Position numbers and translations under genes: made by a program. Below, piece after piece: positions 53,515-64,000 of a stretch of DNA of 64,000 nucleotides. The notes beneath the pieces were generated by a model. That model was given only the letters and a program-made list of their open reading frames with translations, was not told where the DNA came from and did no database searches. The stretch lies in contig JARGSG010000217.1 in the NCBI GenBank assembly GCA_030374805.1, positions 186,001 through 250,000 of the forward strand. The letters run 5' to 3'. Position 1 is the first letter of the stretch; each line of letters opens with the position of its first letter. Source of the DNA: Gracilaria gracilis. Taxonomy: Eukaryota > Rhodophyta > Florideophyceae > Gracilariales > Gracilariaceae.

Positions 53515-55910
53515 GAGCGAACGGAGCAAACGGTAAGCATTGTGGTGACGAAACCTATTGCGAACGCACGAGATCAAGAAGTTAGCCCCAAGAAAAGCAT
53601 AGGAGCGCAGCGAGGTATGCCGAAAAAGATTCTGCGCGGTGGTCGGGAGAGAGATGGTCGTAGAAGAGGCGTAGAGATTGCGCAAGTTTTAGAGGAGAGC
53701 GATAGCGGGGAGATGATAGTGAAGGGTAAAGAGCTTCGTACGAGCGTCGAGGGAAGAACGATAGCAAGGAGCAGTACCATATTAGGTAGTGGTGGTCTTC
53801 GAGGAAGAAAGGGAACTAACGGTGATAAAGTGCCTAAGGCTGTGGTACCCGAAGAGGTGGAAGGAGAAAGGGAGAGAGTGAGGTGTGGTCAACCGGCGAG
53901 GACGCGAGGAGTTGAGAGTTTGGTTGTTGTGACGCCAAATAGAGTGCCAGAGAACGAAAGAATTGGTTTCCAGCAAGAGAATGTAAACCGGGAAAAAGAA
54001 GGAGTGCGGCGTGTGCGGCCAATGGCAGAACATGAAACAGGGGAGGGTAGTGAGAGAAGAATAGGGAGTGTGGTTCATGGATTGGTGGGTGGTCAAGTTG
54101 TGGAAAAGGGGGAAGACAAGCAACGAGAACATGCGGACGGGAGAGTGGTACGACATAGAAGTGGTGGATCAACCAAGGAAATTGTCGGAGGGACAGCAGC
54201 AGTGGTTGAGAGGGATTTCGAAGGGGAGGACGACGTACAAACAAAACGGCGTGGGGAAGTGAATGTCGTGGAGACGGCCCCACTAACACACCAAGGGATG
54301 CGTGTAAGGCGCAACACCGTTTTCCTTCCGAAGGATATGGGAGACGAAAGTGACGGCGGTCGTGGAGAAAGCGGAGGTAGAATTCGAGGAGATGAATGGG
54401 GATCTACAAGGGAACGGGAAGGGAATGAGGAGAACTTAAGCGTATTGCCACGGTCTGTACTCGTTCAGAGGGTGAATTCACTGAAGGGACAGTTGAGAAA
54501 TATGAAGGAATATCACTATACATTGATGGTGAGTTTGAAGCTGACGCAGGAAGAGCTGGGACGGCTGAGGGAGGAAAATAAACGGCAAAATGTGTTGATC
54601 GAAAGTCTTCGGGAGGCAGTGAAGGGGAGAAAGCGAGATGGTGGAGGAGAGAAGGTGAGAGGGCGTCGAAAATATGATATTGGTGTGGAAGAATGTTTTT
54701 ATGGATTTGCGAGGGCTGTATATGATAGGATTCTTGATTATGCGAAGTTGGAGGCGTGTGAACTCTGTTTCGACACCGAAAACGTTGGTAGAATCTGGAA
54801 GAACAGGAGTGAGACGGTGGGGGAAAGTAAAGAGGGGAGCATGTTTGTAGTGGGGGAGAAGGAGATGGCGCTTAGGTGCCCAATTCAGGTTGCATATGAG
54901 ATGAGGGCGTACAAACCATCGACAGAGGGTGGAAGTAATGTGTTGTTGAAGTATGTGGTCGAGACAGAACTAATGGGAGAGACGTGGGAGGCGATAAGGG
55001 AAGCGGGGAGGAAACAAGAGTGCGTGGAGAATGTAAGCGCGGACAATTGTGTGAAACAGCGGATGAAGCAGACGATAAGCGATGTGATTGGGGTGCGAAA
55101 GCGGGCTGCTCGGGACAGATTATTCTCTTACTGGGATATGATTTGATTGCAAAGCGGGCGAAGCGAAACGAGTGGACGGAACTTGGTGACGAGTTGAAGA
55201 AGCAGATGGACGAGGCTCGCGAGAAGCTTATGGGAAATGAAGAAGATGGAATGAAGAAGCTGTGTGCGTGGAGAACGAGCCGATTCGAAGATCTTGCGTA
55301 CTCTGGGTCAACTGTGCATGCTCCACAGTGGAGCTGTGATGATGAAGACAAGTATTTCAAGAACGGAATGACGGTGGCAGTGTTGGACGAGTACATGGGA
55401 TACGCAGTGGAGACCAAATGTAATGGGGAAAAGCATAATGTGGATGGGACGGTGATGCACCTCGCGAGACTTCATGCGTGGGTTGCATGTGTTGTGAAAA
55501 CGATGAGCGACGGTGTGGGACGTGGAGGACAGAGGCAGCTCTTGCTTTCTACATTGTATGGGAGGTATCTGCCGAGGGCGGTGGAGGGTATATTGAAGGT
55601 GGCATGGAAATTGGTGAGAAACGAGCACGGCGAAGAGTTTGAGAACAATGGGTTTTTAGAGGGGGATCCGAGGTGTGTGTCCGGAAATTCGGAGAGAACT
55701 GCGACGGTTGGGCTGTGGATTCTACCGAGGGAGAAGGTGTATCTAGCGGTGAGGGAGGAATACTTTATGGCGAATTTTACGCGGAGACTTGGACCGGTTC
55801 TTGATTTCTACATAGCAGCATGCCGACCGGAGGAGCCCACTTTCAGTCGTTGGTTTGCGCACCGGGAAAAGGGTAGGGATGGGGTAGAAGGTGGAGAGGA
55901 GAGAGGGTAG

Positions 55911-56130
55911 GGTGAATAAGAGTGAAAGGAGTGGATATAGCTGTGGTATGATGAAGAGGTGGTATATCTTCTTCATCCCATACCTATCTCCAATGTTTTC
56001 TGTGGAAGAGGTTGGTAGTGATTGGTTTTGAAAATCCTATTGAATGGGTGCTATGCGGAAGGTTGGAGGTAAAACCTGGAGGTAGTGTCCCGGTAGAATC
56101 TGTTGAGGTGGAATCTATGGAAACGCCAAT
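55911..56130. other. Short spacer between convergent genes
   Basis: Separates the coiled-coil gene from the 3' end of the transposase; nothing recognised. Confidence 0.35.
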
Positions 56131-59100
56131 GGAGGCGGGAATTGAAGGGGGTGCGGGGTAGTTCTAGCGAAGAACCTGAACGAAGCCAAGGATAGAAGAG
56201 AAAGTGATGAGTCCAAACCATGTGGAAACGTTATCGGATGTGGAGTGGGTGGAGATGGAAATTGGATGGGCGGTGTGGTCATGTTCGTCGTCTGTTGCCC
56301 ATCGGCGGTGTACGAAGTTGAAGGTGACATCGAATTCGTCGCTTGGTGGGACGAGCTCCATGGACTGTACTCTTCCGAAGATGAATTGGAAGAAGGAAGG
56401 GTGAAGCAAAGAAGGGAGATGAGTTTGCAGACGCAGAAGATGTAGGTGGAGTTGGGGGAGCCGGTGCCTGCGACGAGGAGGTGAAAGAACTTTGGGGATT
56501 TAGAAGTACCAAAGGAAGGGGGGGCAAACATTCGCTGGAAGAGAGGAACTGGAAGATCCCGGAGCGCGAGCTCGTTCCGCTCTTCAATGCAGTGGTCGAG
56601 AGATGGGATATAACCGCCGGCGATGTAAGCGGAGCTGACTACGGTGATTGGGGTGCGACGGAGAGTGGGAGAGTTCTCTAAGAGTTCTAGGACTTCGAGA
56701 GAAAGGGTGATGAATGAAGGGAGGGCGTGTTTACAATCTTTTGGAGGATGGAGAGAGTGTCGGTGGGGAAGAGGTATTGGAGAGATGTGGGATTGAAATG
56801 AGGATTAGAGCGGAGGAATTTGTGGGCGGTGATGAGATCAGCGAGTGAGATGAGTTTTCCATCACGGACCAAACCGGGTTGGCGGGATTGGATGGGAGAG
56901 GCTAGGACAGGAGAGGAGGAAGTGGTGGAGGGGTTGGTGGAAAGGGGGTTCCAATATTTGGTGGCGTTGGAGTGATGGATGGCGCGAATGGTTTCTTTAT
57001 GTGCGGTGGACCTGCACTTTGAGTTTTTGTAGTAATGTGACTTGAAGAGGGAGTGGGCGTGTTCGAATATGCTGGCATCGTTGAAGTGGAGGCCTCCGAA
57101 GCGGCGAATGTCCTCGAAGATGTGGTCGAGGAGATGGACCTTGAGGGTGCTAAGGCTGGAAGTGTGTTGGGGGCCGGAGACGAGTATGGCTGTGCGCTTG
57201 AAGGAGCGGATTTAGAACTGGAGATCGGTGAGGCGGGAGTCGGTCCATTCTGCGGAGGTATTGTATCTCATGGAGAAGAGGAGAAGATCGGAGTACTTGG
57301 TGAAAACGGAAGTGATGGGAGCTGCATCCACCTCGTCACAGCAGCAGTCGAAGAAGGCATCGATGAAAGGGAAGACCATGTCGAGTGAGCTGTAGTCTTT
57401 TGATTCGATCATACCACGTGGGCCGTCGCAGGTGAAGATACCGTTAAGGGTATGACCGTTGTCGGAGTAGGAAAAGTAGATGTGGAGTCCAGTGGCTGGG
57501 GAGTGCCTTTCGATGGCGTCGAGGATGGCGTTCGCGCCTTTGAGAATGGAGGAGCGGACGGAGTTGGAAGAACGACGGGACTTGGAGAAACGGGGGTAGT
57601 GAAGAGTGATTCTGACTTGAGTCTCTCGATTGCCGCGAGCTTGATGAGCTTGGAGATGCCGAGGTGGAAGTTATGGAGTGGTACGAAGGGGAAGATGTTG
57701 TAAGGGGAGAGGAGAGGGGTGATGTTTAGGAGAGGGTAAGATTAGAAGGAGGAGAAGTATTTTGCAAGGGAAAGGGAATGAAATGCTTCAACGGCCTTTT
57801 ACTTGGTGTTTCGGGCACTTCTGGGCTTTCTGGCGAGGACGGATTTTTCATCATCTTCGAGGAGGGTAGAGTGTGATTTGTGGGCAGCGAGAGTCTGGGT
57901 CTGGGATCAAAGCGGGTATGGAATTTGTAGGTGGGGGTCGGAGCGTGGGACGGTACATAGGTGGCATAGATGCTGGGGGCAGGTGCCGTGGGAGATGGCG
58001 AGAATGTCTTTTCCTTCCGAGATGTCTGCGCAGTAGCTGGCGATGATTGGGTGAAAATGGAGAAGCACGCCATTAGCGTCACGGAAGAGGAAGCCGGTGA
58101 GGCAGGAGAAGAGAAGAGGGTGGAGGAGGTTGGAGACAGCACGCGGGATGAGTTTCATTATGGTAGAGCGGGAGATGCTGGACGAGGTTTGGGGGATGGT
58201 ATCGGAGTCTTGGTAGGGGATGGCGAGATTGAAAGAGGTTGGAAAGTATCCGAAAAGGGTGAGGTTGTCGGTGATACAATTGCGACAGAACGAGTCGGAG
58301 AAGTGGAATAGGGTGATGTGAAGGGGATAGGAGGTGATGGAAGAGGATTTGAGGGAGGTGGAGGACTTGTCGGAGTATACTTGGACGAAGTCAATGAAGG
58401 AGTCGATACAGGTGTTCTCACGGGTGTGCCAGATGCAGGAGTTATTGGAGGACTGCATAATTACGTGCTTGAAGGCTGGGAAAGCTTCTTTTCCGAGGGA
58501 AGAGGCCAGGGGGTGGGTGAAAGTGGGAGAGCCGGAGGAGGCTGTAGGGGGACGTGGTTGAAGAAAGTGTTGTCGGAGTGTGCGAGTGCGAGTTGTCGTT
58601 TAAGGACTTGGAGTGCATCCTTTCGGAAGATGTTAGCTGTGGAGAGGTGCTGTGGGTCGTGGAGGGTGGTCGGGGTGAAACCGCTGTGGCTCGAGCGGTG
58701 TTGGAAGATGTCTGTTTGAAGTTTGAGACACTGGGCGGCGGAGGAGACGGTGTTGTGGAAATCTGAATTGGTGAAGGTGGGGTCGTGGAGGAGGGAGATA
58801 AGTTCGTCTGCCTTGCGGTGGCGGAGGGTAGAAGAAATGGAAGAGATGTGAAGCACCATTCGTTTGATGTGGGGAGTGTTGAGGAAAGGGGGAGCTGTTG
58901 CTGGTGGTTGGAGTCGTCGGCGATGGGGGCGTTATCGGAATGGCGATTGGAGAGAGGAGGTGGGGGTGGTGGTGGGAGTTGGGATATAGACTTGTGACGC
59001 TTTGTGCGTGGGAAAAAGTAAGGAACGTTGCTGCCGGGGAAAAGGAATGATTTTTGGTGGTGAGACGGTTGGGGCATCTTCTTTGGTGCCTTTGAATGGA

Positions 59101-59151
59101 GGGCATGGTGCGAGTGAAGAAGGAGCAGCCTTCAAAGCAGCAATTAGGCAT
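56130..59151 (-). pseudogene. KDZ (Plavaka-like) transposase, heavily frameshifted
   Basis: The minus-strand start MPNCCFEGCSFFTRTMPSIQ followed by RHQRRC is a C2HC finger of the kind found at Plavaka N-termini. Then, in successive frames, come LISLLHDPTFTNSDFHNTVS, VYSDKSSTSLKSSSITSYPL, NLTLFGYFPTSFNLAIP, GVLLHFHPIIASYCADISEG followed by CPQHLCHLC (the HPI..Y.AD...G.CP..C block), NIFPFVPLHNFHLGISKLIK, VHLLDHIFEDIRRFGGLHFN, and IFEHAHSLFKSHYYKNSKCR (the conserved fG...E..H...K..Y block). At least five stops or shifts. The order and spacing match KDZ transposases, about 900 residues. The catalytic residues cannot be named with certainty. Confidence 0.65.
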
Positions 59152-59459
59152 GGCAGGGAGCGGTGTGGGAGTGTTGGGGGAGAGGGGGTTGCGTAGTGGT
59201 GGGGAGCGTAATATGGCGCACGGAGGGTGGGACGTAGCGAGGGGGGAAGTGGCACGTGAGTCAAAGGCGTTTCAAAAGTGAGAGAATAAATGGCCGATAT
59301 CTGATATGAGAGTTGTTGAATAGATGTGATGTGTCTCTATAGAGAGTTCCTATTCGAAGTGTTTGTATTCTTCTAATGGTACTTCATAAGCAGCTATCTA
59401 TTTATATATATCCCTATTTGGGGATACATATCCCTATTTGGCGCCATTAAGTTCTAAAT

Positions 59460-59728
59460 ATATGCCACTTAGGACACTAGCATGAACGGAAGTAACATGC
59501 TAATTTGTCTTCCATCCAAACTAGCAATGATGGAAATAATCGTGAATGATTCTGTCGACACAAACTAGCACAAGTGGAAATGTGGAAATATTTTCGGAAA
59601 TTAAGCACATCCAAATTTGAATAGATTCACCGAACATTTTAATTAGGTCATTTTTGACACCAAAACTAGCATAACCATCGCACTATCAGATTTCTCCTTT
59701 CGAACTAGTCTTATCCCGTGTTCCAACA
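59460..59728. repeat. Right subterminal CTAG-repeat region
   Basis: AAACTAGCA-like words recur near 59,475, 59,519, 59,562, 59,663 and 59,703, in the orientation opposite to most of those at the left end. An ATTTTCGGAAAT segment is shared with the left end. It ends in GTGTTCCAACA. Confidence 0.6.
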
Positions 59729-61740
59729 TCGGTGGCTCTCGAGATCCAATTTACGCTGGATAAATTCCCTTCACCCGGTCTACACAGGGACGCCTAGAAG
59801 CAATGGCTGAAGCGAATGATTCCCGTAGTTGGGCAGCAAATCGCTAAGGCGCAAACCATCTACAAGGGGAATTTCGACGCAAGTGTGCGAAAGAATGCCC
59901 CACACATCTGGGAAGGGCTCTATGTCTTTCTCCGTAAAGAATACTACAATACAGAAAAAGGAAAACGGCACAAGCTTTCTTCAACCGCATAATATACCTA
60001 TAAGGTCATTTCTGTCACCGATACTACGGTTGTCCTTAACGGCAAGGGTGAGCACGAACGCTTCTCGCGTCATCGCGTTACGCTGGCACCATCCCCAGAA
60101 ACAAACGTCCACGAAGGTCACCCCGCACCGACCACGTCGGATACTACCCCGATAGCGCCTCCGCCCATTAGCAGCGACCCACCGATGGGCTTGACAATTC
60201 TACCACACACCACGTGCGGTTTTGCAGACCTCCCTACGGAATCGGAACGTACCCCGAGAATTGGGCTACATGCGTATGTGCACCCCCGCATCGTGCCCAC
60301 TACTGAGATTATCACTCCGAGCCCCGCCGTTCCAGTTGAAGAGGGGAAGGGGTACGCTCATTCTCGCCACGCTGCTTCTTCGCAGTCTCCGTCATTGCAA
60401 ACGGATACTTTACCCCCGCGGGACACAGCGGGGGACGGAGTGGGTGTCGTTTTGCCGTCGGAAACCAGAAACGCACGGACGTGTGACAATGGGCTCCCCG
60501 CCGAAATCCCAAAGCTTGGGTTTGTTCAATTATCGTCTTCGTTGTCGCCGTTGCGAGCAAAATATGCACGCAAAGGCTCTACGCCTAGTCGGGTTGTGCA
60601 TCAGGAGATTTCGGGCCACGACGTGAAGGGTATCGCTTGCGTATTGACGTCACAGACGAAGGAGGCGCAGGCCTGCAGCAGGAGCGACTCCATTCAAAGC
60701 ACGAAATCCGGGAACAAAAAGAGCGACGCACTGCTACTGCGGAATGGAGACGGGGCGGATGTTGCCCCGTCAGCGGAGAATCTCGATCGTTCGGAAGGGC
60801 AACTGGTTGTTAAGACCTTGCAGTGATGGCACACCCAAGTCTAGGAGGTGCATTTGACTTAATCGATGACCGCATCGGAACTGCAGATCACAGGACCACA
60901 TCAGTACAGGCGGACACCCCTCCAGGTGGACAGAAGCCAAGTAAGTTGGACGCGAGCATTGCACGAAACGCGCCACACACCGTGGGTGAACCGCCTCCCT
61001 TGAAGGATGACAATGCACAAGAAATTGCATGCCATGGGCACACTCGTAGTGCTGAGAGTGCCACGGAGAGTGAAAAGCCGTCAGAAAACGGTAGTTCCGT
61101 AGTTGCAACGGCTCACGACGGCACCAAGACGGTCGGAACCACACAGACCGCCCTGGGCAGCGAATTATCGTCAACGCACGTGACAGAACACCGATCGCTA
61201 GCCCCCGCACGGAGGTTCGGTCTCCGTCAATCAAGAAGATATCGCTGGAACACCAGAAGCTCGAAGTCCGTCCTCACAGGATCCCGCGGCAACTGCACAA
61301 GCAAGTGGCTACAGACCCCTCACTGGAATTCGTAACCCTCCTTGGAGTTCTCTGAGGAGCATAAACTTGACTTGGTGTACAGGATACATTGCTGCCGAAA
61401 AGAAAGTCGAAAGACTTCACCCACGATAGACACGACAGTGGAAAAGCAGTCCGCCCCTCTAACGAAGACCATACGAACGACTTGGATGAGGACTCACTGG
61501 TCAAGGTGCCAGAGCGCAGTATCTACGAACGCGAGTTCATCGTATAGTGAAGCACGGCCAAGACTCTAATGAAGAGCTAATATACCTAGTCCATTGGTAC
61601 GGCTACCCCTCTTCGGAGAGCACACACGAACTTATCGAGCAACTGCCTCGCTCGAAGGTACTTCAGTACCACCGGAGGACCAGTATGCCGACACAAGACA
61701 CGGACACGCTCGACAAAGCCCAAGTTAGTTAATGCCCACA
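59729..61740 (+). pseudogene. Second chromovirus, 3' half (integrase tail to chromodomain)
   Basis: It begins mid-integrase immediately after the giant element: FTLDKFPSPG, IPVVGQQIAKAQTIYKGNFD, FLRKEYYNTEKGKRHKLSS, VVLNGKGEHERFSRHRV, homologous to PTLDKLPSTT, VPVAKSAMAKAQLAYKRNFD, FFKKEYYNPEKEKRHKLSP and THERFSRDRVV of the 34.5-43 kb element. A Pro/Ser/Thr-rich spacer follows, then REFIV-stop and, in another frame, LIYLVHWYGYPSSESTHELI with EQLPRSKVLQY, a chromodomain. The two chromoviruses are clearly different copies. Its 5' half is not on the other side of the giant element. Confidence 0.7.
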
Positions 61741-61917
61741 CTAACTATGGCGCTCATGCGAAACATTTTATGCTCCGGCGGACAAGTCACTATAAAGTGG
61801 ATAAGAAGATGGAGAAGAAGCCTAGGAAGAGAAAGTTGAAGAATTGGACTTTGCAGCTTCAAGTGGAATACCTCCCTTCAATAAGGAGCAGCCACCCCTC
61901 GTGAGGTGCTGCCCCCT

Positions 61918-61932
61918 GAGGAGGGGAAGGCA
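61918..61932 (+). other. Polypurine tract and probable start of the 3' LTR
   Basis: GAGGAGGGGAAGG directly precedes CATGAAGAG; LTRs of this class start with TG just after such a tract, placing the 3' LTR start at about 61,933. The LTR itself cannot be verified because its partner is absent. Confidence 0.45.
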
Positions 61933-61971
61933 TGAAGAGAATTTGCTAAACCCGGTAGAAACCGGAAACAT

Positions 61972-63760
61972 TTAATGTTTGGGCCCAGATATATTGGTAT
62001 CTGGGAGGGCTACTACGAGCTCAGGAGACTCCACCGAGGAGGCTGAACACACGCCGGACGGTCCGGAACCGGACTCACGATCTTGGGCGAACCACTGAGC
62101 CGCAAGGCCGTGTATCTGCGCCAAGTCAGTCACCGTGTCAGACATTGGCACGCTCATGCTGCGAAGGAAATTGCGAATAATCATCGCTCGGGGGCCGGTA
62201 CTCCAACCGGCCCCGCCCGCAGAAGCAGAGGCCTGCCACGGGCCAAATGCGTTGGACGTATCCTGAGCTGCCGCATCAGAGAATCCGCTGTCATACCAGG
62301 TTGGGTCGATCACGTCGATTTGATGGTCATCTCCCTAGTTCGTAAGGCTTCCTGCTTCATCAAGACTCTCGTCCTTCTCGTCTGCGACGATGACGAACCC
62401 ACGAAGATGGCCCTCTGGGATATTCCGATCGGTCTGACGGCGCTCCCCCGCCTTTGCGGCTCTGACTGTCTCCCATTCCCAAGAGTCGAAGTAAATAAAG
62501 TCGTAGTGCTAACACCGCGTCCGGGAGACCGGTCTGTAACCCGACGGATACCCTCGGCAACCTGACTGGCAGGTACGGAGTCCCATTTGACACCGTCGAT
62601 GACCTCCACCAAGTACGCGACTTCCGGCGCGTTGCGGACGGATCCAAGCACATCGGTGAGGTCCAAATTCCGTATGGAACGACGAATCATCTCGGGCACA
62701 AACCAAAGCCGGTAGTGATCATACGTCTCTCAGAGAAAGAACGCCGCGACCCGGACAGTCCACTCGGTGGCAAGGATGCTCCACAGGCCGCGCGGCAGAT
62801 TCTTCATGTACTACGACCTGATATATGCCTGGAATGGTGGGAGTTCCACATGGCACCCTTGAGGGACCTCAACCACAAGCCAAAATGATGGCAGCGGAAC
62901 GTATCGCCATTTACAGGAACGCCCTGCAATTCGCTCAACCTCCAAGCATTGGTACGGCACGAAAATTCCAAAACGGGATCGGCACTTCCTCTCGTGACGG
63001 GGGGCTTCAAAGAACTCGTGCCGCGAAGACTTGCGGAGGTACCGGGACTCGGCCCGAAGGATCAGACGAGCCCACAGGATGAGGTGCTGGTGGGGCTGGG
63101 TGACATCCACATAGCGGTCAATCTTGTCGAAGGCTACAGCCAGACGATCTCAATACTCAACTTCACCGTACGTACGGTAGTAGGCCACGTCAAAACCGTA
63201 ATTGGACGGGACATGATGCTCGTTCAGAGCCCGGAAATGTGGCGCATACCCAATGCGGGCAATCTCCCGGCAAGCGACCGCCTGGCTCTCGCTTCTCATA
63301 TACCAGAAACAATCTGGATGGACCGTGATACGAGTGAGCCAGTCTCATTGGCGGACGACGCAAACGGGAAGCTCTTCGGGAGATAACCGTCAACGGCGTA
63401 GGAGTTGACCAATGCGTGATCCCAAACGGCTTCGGAATTGAACCACGGGGCTTTGGAAACAGGCCGCTGTGGCTTTGAGGATCGCGCACGCGAAGAGTCC
63501 CAAGACTGAGCCATCTGCCCGTACTGGTCGGCACGCATGCGTTGAACTAATCCCATGCGGGAGCTGGATCAGAAGTTGCTGCCGTTGAGACGGACACTGC
63601 ACCAGAAGCGGAGGCACCTAACGACTGAGGCAAGGGCACTGACCGGAGCCGCGGGTGGCAGCTGTAATTTGCGGAGTCCCGCTCGAGGGACACCGGAGTT
63701 ACCGGAAGTGTTGTTGTTGTTGGTAGGCATTGCTGTGTCGATGAGAGCCGAAGGTGTCAA
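61972..63760 (-). pseudogene. Unrecognised minus-strand coding remnants, possibly retroelement gag
   Basis: Minus-strand frames in sequence order (MPTNNNNTSGNSGVPRAGLR at 63,760; MAQSWDSSRARSSKPQRPVS; VWDHALVNSYAVDGYLPKSF; LQGVPVNGDTFRCHHFGLWL; MIRRSIRNLDLTDVLGSVRN; AYLVEVIDGVKWDSVPASQV; MIDPTWYDSGFSDAAAQDTS ending at 61,972) look like one protein of about 550-600 residues broken by several shifts: a polar Asn/Ser-rich N-terminus, a globular middle and a Gly/Ser-rich C-terminus. No zinc knuckle or enzyme motif is visible. Position next to a chromovirus 3' end suggests gag of another retroelement, but I cannot show it. Confidence 0.3.
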
Positions 63761-64000
63761 GTATGGTACTAATGCCAGGTTATGGAGTTGTCGGTAGGCA
63801 CATCGCCGGAGTCCGGATTATATAGGCCCATGATGGGAAGTGAGAAGCCTAGCGAGTCGGAAGTTTCAGCCCGAGAAGGAGAAGATATAGAGTAATTGCC
63901 CTTGACAGGGATTATGAGGGATGCTGCTCATATATCAGTCGTTACTTTCGGCTGAACTTCCTATTATTATGAAGTCTATTTTGCTATTTGGCTCAGATTA
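63761..64000. other. Window end, no gene seen
   Basis: AT-rich towards the end, with no recognised element. Confidence 0.35.

Larger units (their letters stand above)
53142..55910 (+). pseudogene. Large basic/coiled-coil protein of the giant element, two frameshifts
   Basis: The start is ATG 53,142 or 53,217 (MAKRKTRGVNAEEV). The N-terminal part is Arg/Gly/Ser-rich and contains the 18-bp repeat array (AARSDG units). A 22-bp tandem duplication (53,471-53,514) throws the frame; removing one unit joins SVGGGTSERTEQTVSIV to the long downstream frame. About 390 residues on is a coiled coil (SVLVQRVNSLKGQLRNMKEY, then LTQEELGRLREENKRQN). A second, one-base shift at about 55,125 (RLFSY to LGYDLIAKRAKRNEW) leads to the C-terminal globular part (ATVGLWILPREKVYLAVREE, LGPVLDFYIAACRPEEPTFS). 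No catalytic motif is recognised. Length after repair is about 900 residues. It could be a structural or DNA-binding partner of the transposase. Confidence 0.5.
43242..59728. mobile_element. Giant KDZ/Plavaka-like element with epigenetic cargo
   Basis: A unit of about 16.5 kb with termini TGTTCTCGGAATGCTAG... and ...CTTATCCCGTGTTCCAACA (TGTT/AACA), each next to TCGG (43,238-43,241 and 59,729-59,732). TCGGTG is shared, so a 4-6 bp target duplication is possible. Both ends carry repeated GCTAGTTT/AAACTAGC words. A paralogous end with the homologous terminal gene lies at 1-1516, showing that it is a repeat family. Genes in order: terminal coiled-coil (-), ketopantoate-reductase-like (+), oxygenase (-), methyltransferase-SET (+), large coiled-coil (+), KDZ transposase (-). 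All are disrupted. The left flank is the 3' end of one chromovirus and the right flank the integrase of another, so a simple insertion into a single element is not what is seen. Confidence 0.65.

Noticed and set aside
57053..58720. Plus-strand glycine/glutamate-rich frames over the KDZ transposase
   Set aside because: Motifs of the transposase are on the minus strand; the plus-strand frames are reverse shadows.
1..64000. CRISPR arrays, tRNA or rRNA genes
   Set aside because: No regularly spaced short direct repeats with spacers were seen and no convincing tRNA or rRNA segments were recognised by eye; a covariance-model scan would be decisive.

Overview
This window is a transposon-dense stretch of a eukaryotic nuclear genome. 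Every recognisable element belongs to a eukaryotic class (Ty3/gypsy chromovirus, Ty1/copia, non-LTR, PIF/Harbinger, MULE, pogo, Tc1/mariner, piggyBac, KDZ), and there are no bacterial operons or ribosome binding sites. Base composition is near-balanced and introns are not obvious. The lineage cannot be fixed by eye; a red alga or another protist with a TE-rich genome would fit, but that is an impression.

Layout. 1-1516 is one end of a giant element that continues out of the window. 1.5-4.4 kb holds a broken MULE-like transposase and a broken cysteine-rich ORF. 4.7-7.5 kb is GC-rich tandem repeat and pyrimidine-rich low-complexity DNA. 7.5-13.1 kb carries two PIF/Harbinger-type transposase plus Myb-like gene pairs. 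10.3-18.3 kb has three fragments of one C2H2 zinc-finger family, an intact APH-like kinase gene (14.6-16.2 kb) and a 5'-truncated ABC-transporter fragment. 18.7-19.6 kb is an intact unknown ORF. 20.2-25.5 kb is a non-LTR retroelement split by a pogo-like transposon. 26.2-32.5 kb is a Tc1/mariner gene split by a piggyBac-like transposon that itself carries LTR-like insertions. 33.3-34.5 kb is a copia remnant and 34.5-43.2 kb a decayed chromovirus. 59.7-62 kb is the 3' half of another chromovirus, followed by unrecognised minus-strand fragments.

The centrepiece is 43.24-59.73 kb, a cargo-rich mobile element of about 16.5 kb. Its two ends carry repeated GCTAGTTT-type subterminal motifs. A paralogous end (gene plus terminus) sits at 1-1516, which shows that this is a repeated family. 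On its right it has a decayed KDZ (Plavaka-like) transposase with an N-terminal zinc finger. The cargo includes a single reading frame joining a beta-class DNA amino-methyltransferase (DPPY) to a SET domain, a long protein ending in a 2-oxoglutarate/Fe(II) oxygenase fold, a ketopantoate-reductase-like gene, a large coiled-coil protein and a short coiled-coil protein. If these products work together, the element would carry DNA-methylating, histone-methylating and possibly oxidative-demethylating activities. All its genes are broken here by stops, frameshifts, a tandem duplication and a roughly 0.4 kb MITE, so this copy is a fossil; intact relatives should exist elsewhere.

Premature stops across the window are often TAG. 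Paralogue comparison of the Harbinger transposases shows CAG in one copy where the other has TAG or TAA, which suggests C-to-T mutation of repeats. The two clearly non-transposon ORFs (APH-like and 18.7-19.6 kb) are uninterrupted.
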